Under the pieces are notes generated by a model, which saw nothing but the letters and a program-made list of their open reading frames with translations, did no database searches and was not told the DNA's origin. Position numbers and translations under genes: made by a program. This document shows positions 1-8,917 of a stretch of 64,000 bases of DNA, one piece after another (the stretch's first letter is position 1; the number at the start of each line of letters is the position of its first letter). Source of the DNA: Sphingobium phenoxybenzoativorans (GTDB lineage: Bacteria > Pseudomonadota > Alphaproteobacteria > Sphingomonadales > Sphingomonadaceae); the NCBI RefSeq assembly GCF_001757355.1, contig NZ_MINO01000010.1:1-64000 (forward strand), given 5' to 3'.

Positions 1-71
1 CCGCCTACGAACCCGCGACCGCCGATGATGCGTCGAGCTGGACCAGCGAGCGCGAGACCGTAAACGCCTGA
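1..71 (+). CDS. 3' end of an unidentified upstream gene (partial)
   Basis: A reading frame enters from the left edge (codons begin at base 3) and stops at TGA 69-71, giving 22 residues that end in ETVNA. Its third codon positions are mostly G or C, like the real genes here, whereas the other two frames are not coding-like. A strong hairpin follows at 84-118, as expected after a gene end. The fragment is too short to assign a family. Confidence 0.35.
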   Translation, partial: AYEPATADDASSWTSERETVNA

Positions 72-83
72 TAAAAGCCCACG

Positions 84-118
84 CCGCATCAGTTCACTTT
101 GGTCGTGAGCTGATGCGG
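84..118 (+). terminator. Hairpin after the left-edge gene, possible terminator
   Basis: CCGCATCAG (84-92) pairs perfectly with CTGATGCGG (110-118). The pairing continues inward for five more pairs including one wobble, leaving a 7-base loop. There is no T-run after it, so it may be a weak or Rho-assisted terminator for the gene ending at 71. Confidence 0.45.
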
Positions 119-640
119 ACGAGCCAAGCATCTTCCACGACGTTAAAATGGTTGCGGCCAGTATGGGCTGTTTCAGTGGTGGGAGGCTAGTGGTCAGTCT
201 GGGGAGGGTCCGCCGCCTGGTCTGTGGTCATTGGTTCGTGTGATTTATCTTCACAGCGCAGATCAGGTTGTGATGCATGTGGTGATCGCCTGCGGAATTT
301 TGTGAAGGCGTTTCGCTAAATCTTCGTGATGGCCCCCTTCGGTAGTTTGCCTAGGCATCCGGTAAACGTCCCGCCGGTAATCCACTGCATATTTTCGGGC
401 AGGCGGTTGGCGCAGAAATATCAGGCAAACGGACGCCGCCCGACCTCGCGCGAATTATCGATAGAGCGTTTGCGTTAGGCAGAACTTCCAAAGGGCAGGC
501 CGTTTCACTGGCTACAGGGCCCAGGATGATGCTGGTGCTGGATTTGCCTTCGCTCAGCCGGTGAGAGCGAACATACCGTCAATTGCAAAGCGAAAAATCG
601 CTGGCGGTTGACCGGTCCAAAATCACTAGGAGAGGTTTTG
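119..640. other. Long non-coding stretch before the Rieske gene
   Basis: About 520 bases without a convincing reading frame on either strand; frames are short and lack the GC-rich third positions of the genes around it. The G/T-rich part at roughly 160-260 has the look of degraded mobile-element DNA, but no terminal repeats or transposase remnants could be recognised. The promoter of the next gene must lie here; no clear -35/-10 pair was found. Confidence 0.4.
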
Positions 641-1699
641 GTGAGCTATATTAAAGACCGCTGGTATTGCGCCGCCTGGGGCCATGAACTGGTTCGAGAT
701 CCTTTCACGCGCACATTGCTGAACGAAAAAGTCGTTTTATATCGAACGGAGCAGGGGCATCCGGTCGCTCTCGGCAATGTCTGCCCTCATCGCTTCGCGC
801 CGATGCATCAAGGCAGGTTGCGGGGGAACGATATCGAATGTCCCTATCATGGACTTCGTTTCTCTCCAGACGGCGCATGTGCGCTCAATCCTCATGGTTC
901 GATGATCCCGCCGGGATTGCGCCTCAAATCCTATCCAGTGATCGATAGATACGCCATGGTCTGGATATGGATGGGCGAAGCCGATGAGGCCGATCCGGCG
1001 CTTATCCCAGAATTTCCGGCGCATGATGATGGCGGATATAAAACAGTCGGCGGCATGATTCCGGTCAAGGGAAGCTACCAGCTTGTCGCCGACAATCTGC
1101 TCGATCTTTCCCATACCCAATTTCTGCATCCGATACTCGTGGTCCCTGACGACCCGGAAACCAGGGTCGAGCATGATATCCTGCAGGATGGCGACACGAT
1201 TACCACCATATATAATCAGCGAAATACCAGGCCCTTTGGTTTTACCGGATTGATCTGGCCAGATGCCCCGGAGAGGCTGGACGGCCTGAGCGGCGTCCGG
1301 TGGGACGCGCCCGCCAATATGCTTCTAAAGCTGCATTTCGTCTCGCGCGATCCGGGCGATGACAGGGAATTGCGCATTTGGGGAGCGGAGCTTGTGACGC
1401 CGGAGACTGAGACCAGTTGCCACTATTTCTGGTCTGCATCGCGCAACTTCCGCCTGGACGATGAAATGTTCGGTCAGCAGCTTGGCGATGCGATCGCCAA
1501 TGTCTTTACGTTTGAGGATGGCGCCATGATTGCCGAGGTGCAGGCGAACATGGGTGATGAGACCGATTTAATCGCCATGCGGCCGGTAATTCTTCCAACC
1601 GATCAGGCGGCGATCCGCGCACGCAGGATAGTCGGCAAACTGCTTCGGGCCGAGCAGAGCAGGAAAGGTGAGCCGGAACAGGTTATAGCTCAACTGTAA
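641..1699 (+). CDS. Rieske non-heme iron oxygenase (VanA-like aromatic O-demethylase type)
   Basis: Likely the oxygenase component of a two-component Rieske monooxygenase, acting in the cytoplasm on an aromatic acid or methyl ether and needing electrons from a reductase. The 2Fe-2S ligands are visible as C48-x-H50 and C67-x2-H70. The mononuclear iron site shows as D151-N-L-L-D then H158 and H163. The length, 352 residues, fits the VanA family. GTG at 641 is chosen because AGGAGAGG (628-635) lies five bases before it and the protein then starts at the usual point just before the DRWY motif; TTG codons at 608 or 638 are alternatives. No ferredoxin reductase gene (VanB) is found in the window, so the partner must be elsewhere. 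The exact substrate is unknown. Confidence 0.9.
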   Translation: MSYIKDRWYCAAWGHELVRDPFTRTLLNEKVVLYRTEQGHPVALGNVCPHRFAPMHQGRLRGNDIECPYHGLRFSPDGACALNPHGSMIPPGLRLKSYPVIDRYAMVWIWMGEADEADPALIPEFPAHDDGGYKTVGGMIPVKGSYQLVADNLLDLSHTQFLHPILVVPDDPETRVEHDILQDGDTITTIYNQRNTRPFGFTGLIWPDAPERLDGLSGVRWDAPANMLLKLHFVSRDPGDDRELRIWGAELVTPETETSCHYFWSASRNFRLDDEMFGQQLGDAIANVFTFEDGAMIAEVQANMGDETDLIAMRPVILPTDQAAIRARRIVGKLLRAEQSRKGEPEQVIAQL

Positions 1700-1798
1700 A
1701 ATTGTTCGGATGGTCAGTCGGATTGGCCAAAATTCGAAGTCCAATGAGCTCGGTCTTGGCGCAGCAAGCCACTGGATATCTATCAATCATATCAAACC

Positions 1799-1847
1799 GC
1801 GAACCCGCCTTTGCCGAACGCGAAATGGACTTGCGGGGCCATGGCAA
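1799..1847 (+). repeat. Dispersed 49-bp repeat, copy A (possible promoter element)
   Basis: This stretch matches 5201-5249 at about 41 of 49 positions without gaps; the shared core includes CCTTTGCC and AACGCGAAAT. Copy A ends 51 bases before the ATG of the CoA-transferase gene and copy B 58 bases before the ATG of the cupin gene. The similar distance to a start codon suggests a shared promoter or operator rather than chance. No internal palindrome is evident. Confidence 0.6.
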
Positions 1848-1898
1848 TAGCAGGGGATCGATGACCTCGCGGTCACTCCAACAATGACGGAATAATAT

Positions 1899-3125
1899 AT
1901 GGCGGCCTTGTTAAACGGACTGCGGATTTTGGAGATTGGGCATTTCGTAGCAGCGCCGTTCTGCACGCGCCTGTTGGGCGATCTGGGTGCAGACATAATC
2001 AAGATAGAGCCGCTCGATGGTGATCCGGTGCGTCAATGGGGTGCGCAAATCGACGGCAAATCGCTGTGGTGGTCGATGCATGGGCGGAACAAGCGCAGCA
2101 TTACGCTCAATTTGAAGAAGCCCGAAGCGCGCGAGATCATCCTTGGTCTGGTTGCGTCATGCGATGCCGTTGTTGAAAATTTCAGGCCGGGTCAGCTTGC
2201 AAAGCTTGGGCTGGGACCGGACGTGCTGCGTGGCGTGCGCCCCGACCTGGTGATGGCGCACATTTCAGGATTTGGGCAGGATGGCCCATATCGCGACCGC
2301 GCGGCGTTCGGCGTCGTGGGTGAAGCGGTCGGAGGGCTTCGTTATCTGACCAATCATCGGCCGGGCGAGAGCGATCTTCCTCCTGTACGAGTTGGCGTTA
2401 GCATCGGGGACTCGCTCGCCGGCCTCTATGCCGCTTTCGGCGTTATGGCGGCGCTTTGGGAGCGTGACCGGTCTGGCCGCCCCAGCGATAGCGAAGCGGC
2501 TTCGCCGCACAGCCTTGACGTGGCGCTGTCGGAGGCTGTTTTCAGTATGATGGAGGGGATGCTCCCCGAATATGGGGCGCTTGGGAAAGTGAAGCAGCCG
2601 ACAGGCGGCGGCATCGCAACGGCTGCGCCATCCAATGCTTACCCGACCGCAGACGGTAACTGGATGCTGATTGCGGCAAATTCGGAACCACTGTTCGCCA
2701 AACTCGCCATGCTGATGGGTAAGCCCGAACTGATCGGCGATCCGCGCTATGTCTCCAACCAGACCAGGGTTGAGAATGCGGCGCAGCTTGACGCCGTCAT
2801 CAGCGACTGGAGCAGCGGTTTTAATTCCGAGGATTTGGCGGATAAGCTCGTCGCCGCTGACATTCCCGCGTGTAAGGCCTATACTGCGGCGGATTGTGCG
2901 GCGGATCCCCAATTTCGCTATCGGGATATGGTGCGCGCGGTTGATGATCCGCAATTTGCCGACCCCGTTTTGCAAGCGGGCATTGTGCCGCGTGTCGGCA
3001 GTTCCGCGGGTTCGATCCGCTGGCCGGGGCCGCCGCTTGGCGCTCACACCGAAGAAATTCTTGTCGGAATGCTAGGCATGCATCCGACGGAGGTCGCGAA
3101 GCTCAGGGCCGAGGGAGTGATATGA
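1899..3125 (+). CDS. CaiB/BaiF family (class III) CoA-transferase
   Basis: Transfers CoA between acyl groups, activating a carboxylic acid in the cytoplasm. The 408-residue protein has the N-terminal family signature (G-D-L-G-A-D-I-I-K-I-E, about residues 27-37), the V-V-E-N-F-R-P-G motif near residues 91-98 and the catalytic aspartate as D171 in G-D-S-L-A-G. The ribosome site before ATG 1899 is weak. The stop overlaps the next start by four bases (ATGA at 3122-3125), so it is translationally coupled to the HMG-CoA-lyase-like gene and the two probably act on the same CoA ester. The acid is not identifiable. It is one of three members of this family in the window (others at 12123 and 47903). 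Confidence 0.92.
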   Translation: MAALLNGLRILEIGHFVAAPFCTRLLGDLGADIIKIEPLDGDPVRQWGAQIDGKSLWWSMHGRNKRSITLNLKKPEAREIILGLVASCDAVVENFRPGQLAKLGLGPDVLRGVRPDLVMAHISGFGQDGPYRDRAAFGVVGEAVGGLRYLTNHRPGESDLPPVRVGVSIGDSLAGLYAAFGVMAALWERDRSGRPSDSEAASPHSLDVALSEAVFSMMEGMLPEYGALGKVKQPTGGGIATAAPSNAYPTADGNWMLIAANSEPLFAKLAMLMGKPELIGDPRYVSNQTRVENAAQLDAVISDWSSGFNSEDLADKLVAADIPACKAYTAADCAADPQFRYRDMVRAVDDPQFADPVLQAGIVPRVGSSAGSIRWPGPPLGAHTEEILVGMLGMHPTEVAKLRAEGVI

Positions 3126-4045
3126 TGCGCGACGTAACGCTGGTTGAGGTTGGCACGCGGGATGGTTTTCAGCCGATAGCGCCGTTTATCCCGACTGAAA
3201 CCAAAATTGCCCTGATGGGTAAGCTGTACGAAGCCGGTATCCGGCGGATGGAAGTGACATCTTTCGTCAATCCGGCGGCGGTGCCGCAACTTGCCGATGC
3301 AGCGCAAATACTCGATGCGGCCAGGGATTTTCCTGATCTGGATGCGCAGGTGCTTGTTCCGACGGTCCGGCAAGCCGAACGCGCGCTTGCTGCTGGCGCA
3401 AATCATCTCGCCTTTGTTCTGTCCGTGTCCGAAGCGCATAATCAGAATAATGTGCGGCGGTCTCCGGCGCAGTCCGTGGACGAGTGCCGGGATATCGTAA
3501 ATCTTCTGCCGGCGGGCACCAAGCTGCGCGTCAACGTCGCCACCGCATTTGATTGCCCCTTTCTTGGCGAACTCGATCAGTCGGAGACGCTGGCAATCGC
3601 CCGCAGGCTGGCAGAGATTGCCCCTGAAGCTGAAATCGCACTGTGTGACACCACGGGGCGCGTAAGCCCGGACCGCATTTCCTCTCTCTTTGAACTGGTG
3701 CAGAAAGAATGTGCGCCTTCGGTCCGCTGGGCGTTCCATGGCCATGACACCTATGGAATGGGCGCAGCCAATGTCTGGGCGGCATGGAATGCGGGGATCG
3801 ATGTTATCGATTCCTCGATCGCCGGGCTGGGCGGCTGCCCATTCGCTCCCGGAGCCACGGGCAATGTCGCGACCGAAGACGTCGCCTGGATGTTCAACAA
3901 TGCCGGGATTAAAACCGGAATCGATATCACCCGCCTTGTCGAGGCGGCAGATGCGTTTGCGAAGATTCCGGGCGCCTTGATTGGTGGACGGGTGCGCGAT
4001 GCTGTTGCGGCGCGCGAACGTGCTGACAGGGCCAGAGCCGCATGA
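3122..4045 (+). CDS. Hydroxymethylglutaryl-CoA lyase-like carbon-carbon lyase
   Basis: Member of the DRE-TIM metallolyase family that cleaves 3-hydroxy-3-methylglutaryl-CoA or a longer 3-hydroxy-3-alkylglutaryl-CoA into an acyl-CoA or acetyl-CoA plus a keto acid. The 307 residues match the family length. Visible residues are G-T-R13-D14-G, the metal-binding H206-x-H208 within H-G-H-D-T-Y-G-M-G, and the signature cysteine C239 in G-L-G-G-C-P-F-A-P-G. The start could also be the ATG three bases later. It is coupled to the CoA-transferase upstream. Leucine breakdown would place it beside methylcrotonyl-CoA carboxylase, and a carboxylase pair exists 22 kb away, so a shared pathway for 3-methyl-branched acids is possible but unproven. 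Confidence 0.88.
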   Translation: MMRDVTLVEVGTRDGFQPIAPFIPTETKIALMGKLYEAGIRRMEVTSFVNPAAVPQLADAAQILDAARDFPDLDAQVLVPTVRQAERALAAGANHLAFVLSVSEAHNQNNVRRSPAQSVDECRDIVNLLPAGTKLRVNVATAFDCPFLGELDQSETLAIARRLAEIAPEAEIALCDTTGRVSPDRISSLFELVQKECAPSVRWAFHGHDTYGMGAANVWAAWNAGIDVIDSSIAGLGGCPFAPGATGNVATEDVAWMFNNAGIKTGIDITRLVEAADAFAKIPGALIGGRVRDAVAARERADRARAA

Positions 4046-4100
4046 CAGGCTGGAAAACGGCTCTCTGTAAAATTCGGATTTTGCGGATTTGTGATCGCAC

Positions 4101-4126
4101 TTGACACTTACTGTTCAAATGATCAA
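4101..4126 (+). promoter_or_regulatory. 26-bp shared regulatory element, copy 1
   Basis: The element has invariant blocks TTGAC, TACTG and AATGATCAA at fixed spacing. It matches the copy at 50030-50055 (opposite strand) at 24 of 26 positions and the copy at 59410-59435 at about 20 of 26. It lies between the HMG-CoA-lyase-like gene and the LysR gene, 122 bases before the LysR start. The TTGACA could serve as a -35 box, but no good -10 sits 17 bases on, so an operator role is more likely. Confidence 0.65.
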
Positions 4127-4247
4127 CAAAAGGATGGTCTTTTTGCTATTGGGTGATCATTGCTGAGTCATCTCGCTCGGCATCATGGAGGAGCGGGCAC
4201 CTCATTGCGTTTGTTTGTTCTGGGGGTGATCGTGCGGTCAAATTGTC

Positions 4248-5183
4248 ATGGTGGCTAATCATAGCTGGTCCATCAAAGAGATTGATCTCACTTCGCTGAG
4301 GTTGTTTGCCGCGACGGTGGAGGAAGGCACGCTGGCCCGCGCGGCGGAGCGTGAGCATATCGCGATATCCGCAATCAGCCGGCGCATTTCTGACCTGGAA
4401 TGGCGTTGCGGCGTCACGCTGCTGGAAAGGCGAGACCGGGGCGTCGTTCCGAGTGCGGCCGGCCAGATACTGGTAAACCAGATCCGCGATCTTCTCGATC
4501 TGCTTCAGCGCATGGTGCTGGACATGGAGGCGATACGGGGCGGGACGCGCGGGCATATTCGCGTTCATGCGCATATGTCGGCGACGTCAGGTCTGCTGCC
4601 GGGAAAAATTGCCGAATTTGTCGCCGCCAATCCTGGCGTTGATGTCGAGCTCGACGAATTTACCAGCATCGAAGTGATCCATTCGGTGCGCACTGGCACG
4701 GCCGATATTGGATTGGTGTCGGGCACTGTGGATGGCGGTGACCTACACTTGATACCGTGGGAAATCGATGAGCTGGTTGCGATCCTGCCGCCGGGCCACG
4801 CGCTTGCGGAGCGCAGTTCGCTCCAGCTTTCCGACATGCTGGGCGAATATTTCGTTGGTATGCAGCGAGACAGCGCGTTGCTGAGTTTGTACCGGCATCA
4901 GGCGATGGTTTTGGGTAAGACGCTCAAAGAGCGCGCGCACGCGACCAGCTTTGAGAGTGTGCGCAAGATGGTGTCGGTGGGCCTCGGCGTGGCAATATTG
5001 CCTGCGGTCGCTGCGCATCCCTTTGTCGAAGAATTGGGCATCAATGTCCGGCCGTTGAAAGAAACCTGGGCGCATCGCCCCTTGATGCTGTGCGTGCGCG
5101 ACCCGGCGCAACTTCTCGCGGCGACGCGATTGCTCGTACAACATCTGACAGGCGAGGCTCCCCGCCTGATGGCGCGCGCGTGA
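4248..5183 (+). CDS. LysR-family transcriptional regulator
   Basis: DNA-binding activator or repressor that responds to a small aromatic or acid inducer. The 311-residue protein has the N-terminal winged helix (about residues 13-72; A-A-E-R-E-H-I-A-I-S-A-I-S-R-R-I is the recognition region) and a C-terminal periplasmic-binding-like effector domain with the usual G-L-G-V-A-I-L-P motif near residue 242. LysR proteins usually control a neighbouring or divergent gene. Here the gene lies in line between the lyase and the cupin, preceded by a shared 26-bp element at 4101. The start ATG 4248 has no strong ribosome site. Confidence 0.9.
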   Translation: MVANHSWSIKEIDLTSLRLFAATVEEGTLARAAEREHIAISAISRRISDLEWRCGVTLLERRDRGVVPSAAGQILVNQIRDLLDLLQRMVLDMEAIRGGTRGHIRVHAHMSATSGLLPGKIAEFVAANPGVDVELDEFTSIEVIHSVRTGTADIGLVSGTVDGGDLHLIPWEIDELVAILPPGHALAERSSLQLSDMLGEYFVGMQRDSALLSLYRHQAMVLGKTLKERAHATSFESVRKMVSVGLGVAILPAVAAHPFVEELGINVRPLKETWAHRPLMLCVRDPAQLLAATRLLVQHLTGEAPRLMARA

Positions 5184-5200
5184 CCACATTTCGTCAAATT

Positions 5201-5249
5201 GCGAACGCACCTTTGCCAAACGCGAAATAGACTCGCCGGGCCACGACAA
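5201..5249 (+). repeat. Dispersed 49-bp repeat, copy B (possible promoter element)
   Basis: Second copy of the repeat at 1799-1847, beginning 17 bases after the LysR stop codon and ending 58 bases before the cupin start. Eight substitutions and no gaps separate the copies over 49 bases, so it is an old but conserved similarity. The second cupin gene at 50774 does not have a recognisable copy in front of it. Confidence 0.6.
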
Positions 5250-5307
5250 GGGAATAAGTCCGCGCGGCCGCGCATGGCGGCATCGGCGTAGAATTAGGAG
5301 ATGGATC

Positions 5308-5835
5308 ATGCCTGTCAAACGCAGACGTGTGGTTACTGCACATAAGAATAACCGCGCGATCGTTGCGAGCGATGTCGAGCTTCCCATGGAAACCATTCCG
5401 GGGGTAAAAGGCTTCACAATATGCGATATGTGGGCTGCTGCGGATATCCAACTTCCTGATGATGGCGAGTTGCGCGAATATCCGTGGTTCTTTCCTCCGG
5501 TCGGCGGTTTTCGCTGCACGCATTTGGTGCTGGACGCCAATACAGAGGCTAATCATGAGGAGCTGCAGCCTGGGGAGGATGATGGAAAACCCAGCGCGCT
5601 CTCTGAAATGACCGACAAGCCTGGGATGCATCGGTCCGCAACCGTTGATGCTGGATATATTGTGAGCGGCAGCGTGGTATGTGAGCTTGACGATGGCGAG
5701 ACCATGACGCTTCATGCGGGCGATACATTTATTCAGGGCGGCACCATCCATGCATGGAGCAATCCCTTTGACGAACCGTGCCACATATTTGCCGTCAGCG
5801 TTGGCGCCAAGCATGCGCTTGTTGAAGGTCATTAA
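5308..5835 (+). CDS. Cupin-domain protein, copy 1
   Basis: Single-domain cupin of 175 residues. The C-terminal half carries the beta-barrel signatures: a histidine in P-G-M-H-R-S-A then Y-I-V-S-G-S-V, and G-D-T-F-I-Q-G-G-T-I-H-A-W for the second motif. Metal ligands therefore appear only partly conserved (two clear histidines). Function could be a dioxygenase, isomerase or small-molecule-binding protein; sequence alone does not decide. A clear ribosome site (AGGAGATGG) precedes ATG 5308. It is strikingly similar to the cupin at 50774 over the whole length, including N-terminal R-R-R-V-V-T-A-H-K and C-terminal A-L-V-E-G-H. Both copies are followed by a closely related TonB receptor. Confidence 0.88.
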   Translation: MPVKRRRVVTAHKNNRAIVASDVELPMETIPGVKGFTICDMWAAADIQLPDDGELREYPWFFPPVGGFRCTHLVLDANTEANHEELQPGEDDGKPSALSEMTDKPGMHRSATVDAGYIVSGSVVCELDDGETMTLHAGDTFIQGGTIHAWSNPFDEPCHIFAVSVGAKHALVEGH

Positions 5836-5885
5836 TTCGTCAACCGATGTGCGGCGTCGCTAGGCGGCGTCATACCGATAGAAGG

Positions 5886-5919
5886 AAGGGTCGAGCCACA
5901 GAATGGCTTGGCCCTTTTT
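5886..5919 (+). terminator. Rho-independent terminator after cupin copy 1
   Basis: A 13-pair stem with a few G-T wobbles (5886-5898 with 5904-5916), a five-base loop CAGAA and a TTTTT tract at 5915-5919. It ends the transcript of the cupin gene and separates it from the TonB receptor. Confidence 0.85.
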
Positions 5920-6083
5920 CTGTTCTAAGCTGAGCGGCCCAGTTGCTGAGACCCGCGTTAAAGGGACTGACTTGCTGATCAGCTAATCATCTAACGCAAA
6001 GCATGATCGCGATTTTTGATAAAATGTGTGAAATCAGCGGCGCTCGGCAAATTGCATTAATAGCTTCGCTAGTCCGAGGTATG

Positions 6084-6109
6084 TCTTTTAAATACATGAA
6101 TTTAAAAGA
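6084..6109. promoter_or_regulatory. AT-rich inverted repeat upstream of TonB receptor 1
   Basis: TCTTTTAAA (6084-6092) and TTTAAAAGA (6101-6109) form a perfect 9-bp inverted repeat around an 8-base spacer in the 495-base leader between the cupin terminator and the receptor start at 6332. It may be an operator or a leader hairpin. A purine-poor run of short frames surrounds it with no coding signal. Confidence 0.35.
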
Positions 6110-6331
6110 TAATTTTTCGATATGGCTCAGCGCTGGCTGTCGTGCCCGCTTATTCCTTTCCCCCAAAAAGTGATGAATTCCGCAATCTCGGAAAGGCTCA
6201 CTTGCCCAACCGGGAATGGAGTTGCCTCCCCTTCTTTGGGAAAATGCCGCTTCGAGTTTCAACCGCACCACTCTCCGGAAACAGGGGATGTGGGCGCATA
6301 TCTTTGCCTGATACTCTGGGAGGGGGTAATA

Positions 6332-8593
6332 ATGCTTCGCAAATTCCTGACTTCATCTGCAATTTTGACTGTGTCGATGCTTGGCGCGACCGCAGTCAAT
6401 GCGCAGCAAACAGGTTCGGCTCCACAGGATGCTGCAGCGGACCAAGGCTCAAAGATCGAGGACATCGTCGTAACCGCACAGCGGCAGACGTCGAGCGTTC
6501 AGCAGACGCCTCTGGCGATCACGGCTGTCGGGGGCGACATGCTGAAGGATCGCGGCATTGCCGATCTCGATGCGTTGACGCGCTCAATCCCGAATGTGAA
6601 CTTCTCGCGTCTTGGGGGAGACGCGCGGATATTCATTCGCGGTATCGGTCTTGAGGGCGTTGACGCAGGCGCCGACGGCCGCGTCGCCGTCTACACCGAT
6701 GATGTCGTTAATGCTCGCCCGCAGGCTGCGCTGACGTCGCTCTTTGACATCAATCGCATCGAGGTGCTTCGCGGGCCGCAGGGTACGCTTTACGGCCGCA
6801 ACGCAACGGCTGGCGCTGTTAACATCATCTCCAATGACCCGACGGATACCTTGGATGGTTATGCTGCGATCACCGCTGGCAATTATAACCTGATCCGCAC
6901 GGAAGGCGCGATCAGCGGTCCTTTGTCCGACACGGTTTCTGCGCGTTTCGCTTTCCAGACCAATGATCGTGACGGCTTCGGAAAGAATATCACCACGGGC
7001 AACGATGTTGACAGCGAGCGGAGCCGCGCGGCGCGCGCTAAGCTGCGTTTCGAGCCGTCAGAGACGTTCCATCTGACCCTGACCGGCGACTATCGCTGGG
7101 AGAAGGACAATGCAGGCGGCTACGCCTTTGTTCGCAATAATCCGTTCTTCCCTGATGTGGCCACTGTGAATGGCTTTGCGCATCCGGCGAGCCGGCGTGA
7201 TCGCGCCGGTATTGATCAGCGCTTCTACATGGAAAATTATGGTCTGTCGGCAAACGCCACGCTTGAAATTGCGGACCATGTCGATCTCACTTCGGTTACC
7301 GGCTATCGCCACGTCAACCAGGCAGGCACCAGCACCGGTGATGACGCCGATCCTTCGACCACCACGCTTGATGTCGCCAACAAGGCGGACCAGTTTTCGC
7401 AGGAATTGCGTTTGTCGCTGAAGCGCGGGCCGGTCGATCTGGTCGTCGGCGGCTTCTATTTCCATGAGAAGAATAGCTTCCGGCTGAATCTCGGCGCGTC
7501 CGGTCTTCTGTTCGGCGGAAATCTGCAGCCCATCTATCAGGGCTTTGGCCAGGGCGGCACGCAAAAGACGAATGCCTATGCCGCTTTCGCCCAGGCTACT
7601 CTTCACGTTACTGACGCTTTGGGCATCGATATCGGCGCGCGGTACAGCTATGAAAAGCGGGCCATCGATCGCTATAATCAGCTCGATTTCGTCAATATCT
7701 ATCAGCCCACAACGCCTTTGGTCGTTGGGTGCGTTGCTCCGCCGATTACCGGTTTCATCCCCGGAACCACGAGCTGCAGCGCGACTGGTCCGAGCAGCGC
7801 GTCCTGGTCGTCCTTCGATCCGAAGGCTACTGTTCATTATCAGGTGGCTGACGGTGTCATGGCCTATGCGACCTATTCGCGTGGTTTCAAGAGCGGTGGT
7901 TTCGACTTCACTCAGTTGAGCCCGGCCTATAACCCTGAGAAGCTCACCAATTATGAGGCGGGTATCAAGGCCGATCTTTTCGACCGGAGCGTTCGCGTCA
8001 ATCTGTCCGGCTTCTATTATGACTATAGCAACCTGCAGATCACCATCCTCAACCTGCAGCCGCCAACGCCTGGCCCTGTAACGCTCAACGCGGCGAAGGC
8101 CCGGCTCTATGGTGCGGAAGCGGAAATCACCGCAGTCCCCGTCGATGATCTGCGGATGTCGTTCAATCTCGCTTGGCTGAAAAGCGAATATCGTGAGCTT
8201 TTCGACACGAACCTGTTCACGGGACAGTTGACCAATCTGGCAGGCAACCAGTTGACATCCGCGCCCAAGTATAAGGTGGTTAGCGAGATCGGTTATACCT
8301 TCCATCCGGACTTCGCCGACATTACGCCTCGCGCGGAGCTGAGCTGGACGAGCAAGCTGCAATTCTCCCAGTTCAATTTTGACTTCGTGTCGCAGCCGTC
8401 GCGCTGGGAGCTGAACCTCTATCTGGATGTTGTTCGCAAGGGCGATTGGACGATCAGCGCCTATGGCCGCAGCGTCACCAATAAGCTGTATTATGTTTCT
8501 CAGGTGGTTGCCGCGCCCTTCTCCGGTGCGCCGATCCTCGGCATGCCGGCGGCTCCGGCGACATATGGGCTTTCTGTAACCAAGCACTTCTAA
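6332..8593 (+). CDS. TonB-dependent outer-membrane receptor, copy 1
   Basis: Outer-membrane 22-strand barrel importing a substrate with energy from TonB-ExbBD. ATG 6332 is chosen because GGGAGGGGG (6319-6327) lies just before it and a clean signal peptide follows (M-L-R-K-F-L, hydrophobic stretch, cut near V-N-A-Q). The frame is open further upstream but that part is not coding-like. Features of the 753 residues: TonB box I-E-D-I-V-V-T-A, plug domain ending R-G-P-Q-G-T-L-Y-G-R-N-A-T-A-G-A, and a barrel ending in phenylalanine (T-K-H-F). It is of the FecA/CirA-like type without the N-terminal signalling extension. It is a close paralogue of the receptor at 51458. Substrate unknown; context suggests an aromatic or terpenoid growth substrate. 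Confidence 0.93.
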   Translation: MLRKFLTSSAILTVSMLGATAVNAQQTGSAPQDAAADQGSKIEDIVVTAQRQTSSVQQTPLAITAVGGDMLKDRGIADLDALTRSIPNVNFSRLGGDARIFIRGIGLEGVDAGADGRVAVYTDDVVNARPQAALTSLFDINRIEVLRGPQGTLYGRNATAGAVNIISNDPTDTLDGYAAITAGNYNLIRTEGAISGPLSDTVSARFAFQTNDRDGFGKNITTGNDVDSERSRAARAKLRFEPSETFHLTLTGDYRWEKDNAGGYAFVRNNPFFPDVATVNGFAHPASRRDRAGIDQRFYMENYGLSANATLEIADHVDLTSVTGYRHVNQAGTSTGDDADPSTTTLDVANKADQFSQELRLSLKRGPVDLVVGGFYFHEKNSFRLNLGASGLLFGGNLQPIYQGFGQGGTQKTNAYAAFAQATLHVTDALGIDIGARYSYEKRAIDRYNQLDFVNIYQPTTPLVVGCVAPPITGFIPGTTSCSATGPSSASWSSFDPKATVHYQVADGVMAYATYSRGFKSGGFDFTQLSPAYNPEKLTNYEAGIKADLFDRSVRVNLSGFYYDYSNLQITILNLQPPTPGPVTLNAAKARLYGAEAEITAVPVDDLRMSFNLAWLKSEYRELFDTNLFTGQLTNLAGNQLTSAPKYKVVSEIGYTFHPDFADITPRAELSWTSKLQFSQFNFDFVSQPSRWELNLYLDVVRKGDWTISAYGRSVTNKLYYVSQVVAAPFSGAPILGMPAAPATYGLSVTKHF

Positions 8594-8607
8594 CTCTTGA
8601 AAATGAT

Positions 8608-8641
8608 CACTGCCGCCAGTCGAAAATGGCGGGCGGCAGTG
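8608..8641 (+). terminator. Strong hairpin after TonB receptor 1
   Basis: CACTGCCGCC (8608-8617) pairs perfectly with GGCGGCAGTG (8632-8641) across a 14-base loop, 15 bases after the receptor stop. There is no T-run, so this may be a Rho-assisted terminator or a 3' stabilising hairpin. The rest of the gap up to 8917 contains no recognised gene. Confidence 0.5.
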
Positions 8642-8917
8642 GCCAAACCGGCGAAGGAATAGCGGTCACGTCTTTATTTCCCTGCAACACCTGCAACTGT
8701 TTGAGACGGCTGGATGTGAGATTCTGCGGCCAGGGACCGGCTTGCCCCCGTTCTTCTGGGGAGGCTTCATTCCATGATGATTTCCCGCTCTTTACGGCGT
8801 CAAGAATGCTGCGGGCCTCGACCAAGAAAATAGAATTTCCGCATAGATCCAGAGCATGGGCAATTCGGGGATGCCGGCCAGTTTTCGCAATGGTCTGTTG
8901 AGTAGGGGAGGCGTAAC

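Noticed and set aside
160..350. Possible insertion-sequence remnant
   Set aside because: No terminal inverted repeats, target duplications or transposase fragments could be identified.
6122..6331. Upstream extension of the TonB receptor frame
   Set aside because: No signal peptide or coding bias in this part, whereas ATG 6332 has a good ribosome site and a clear signal peptide.
7058..8587. A 509-codon open frame on the minus strand
   Set aside because: It is antisense to the TonB receptor and shows no recognisable motifs.
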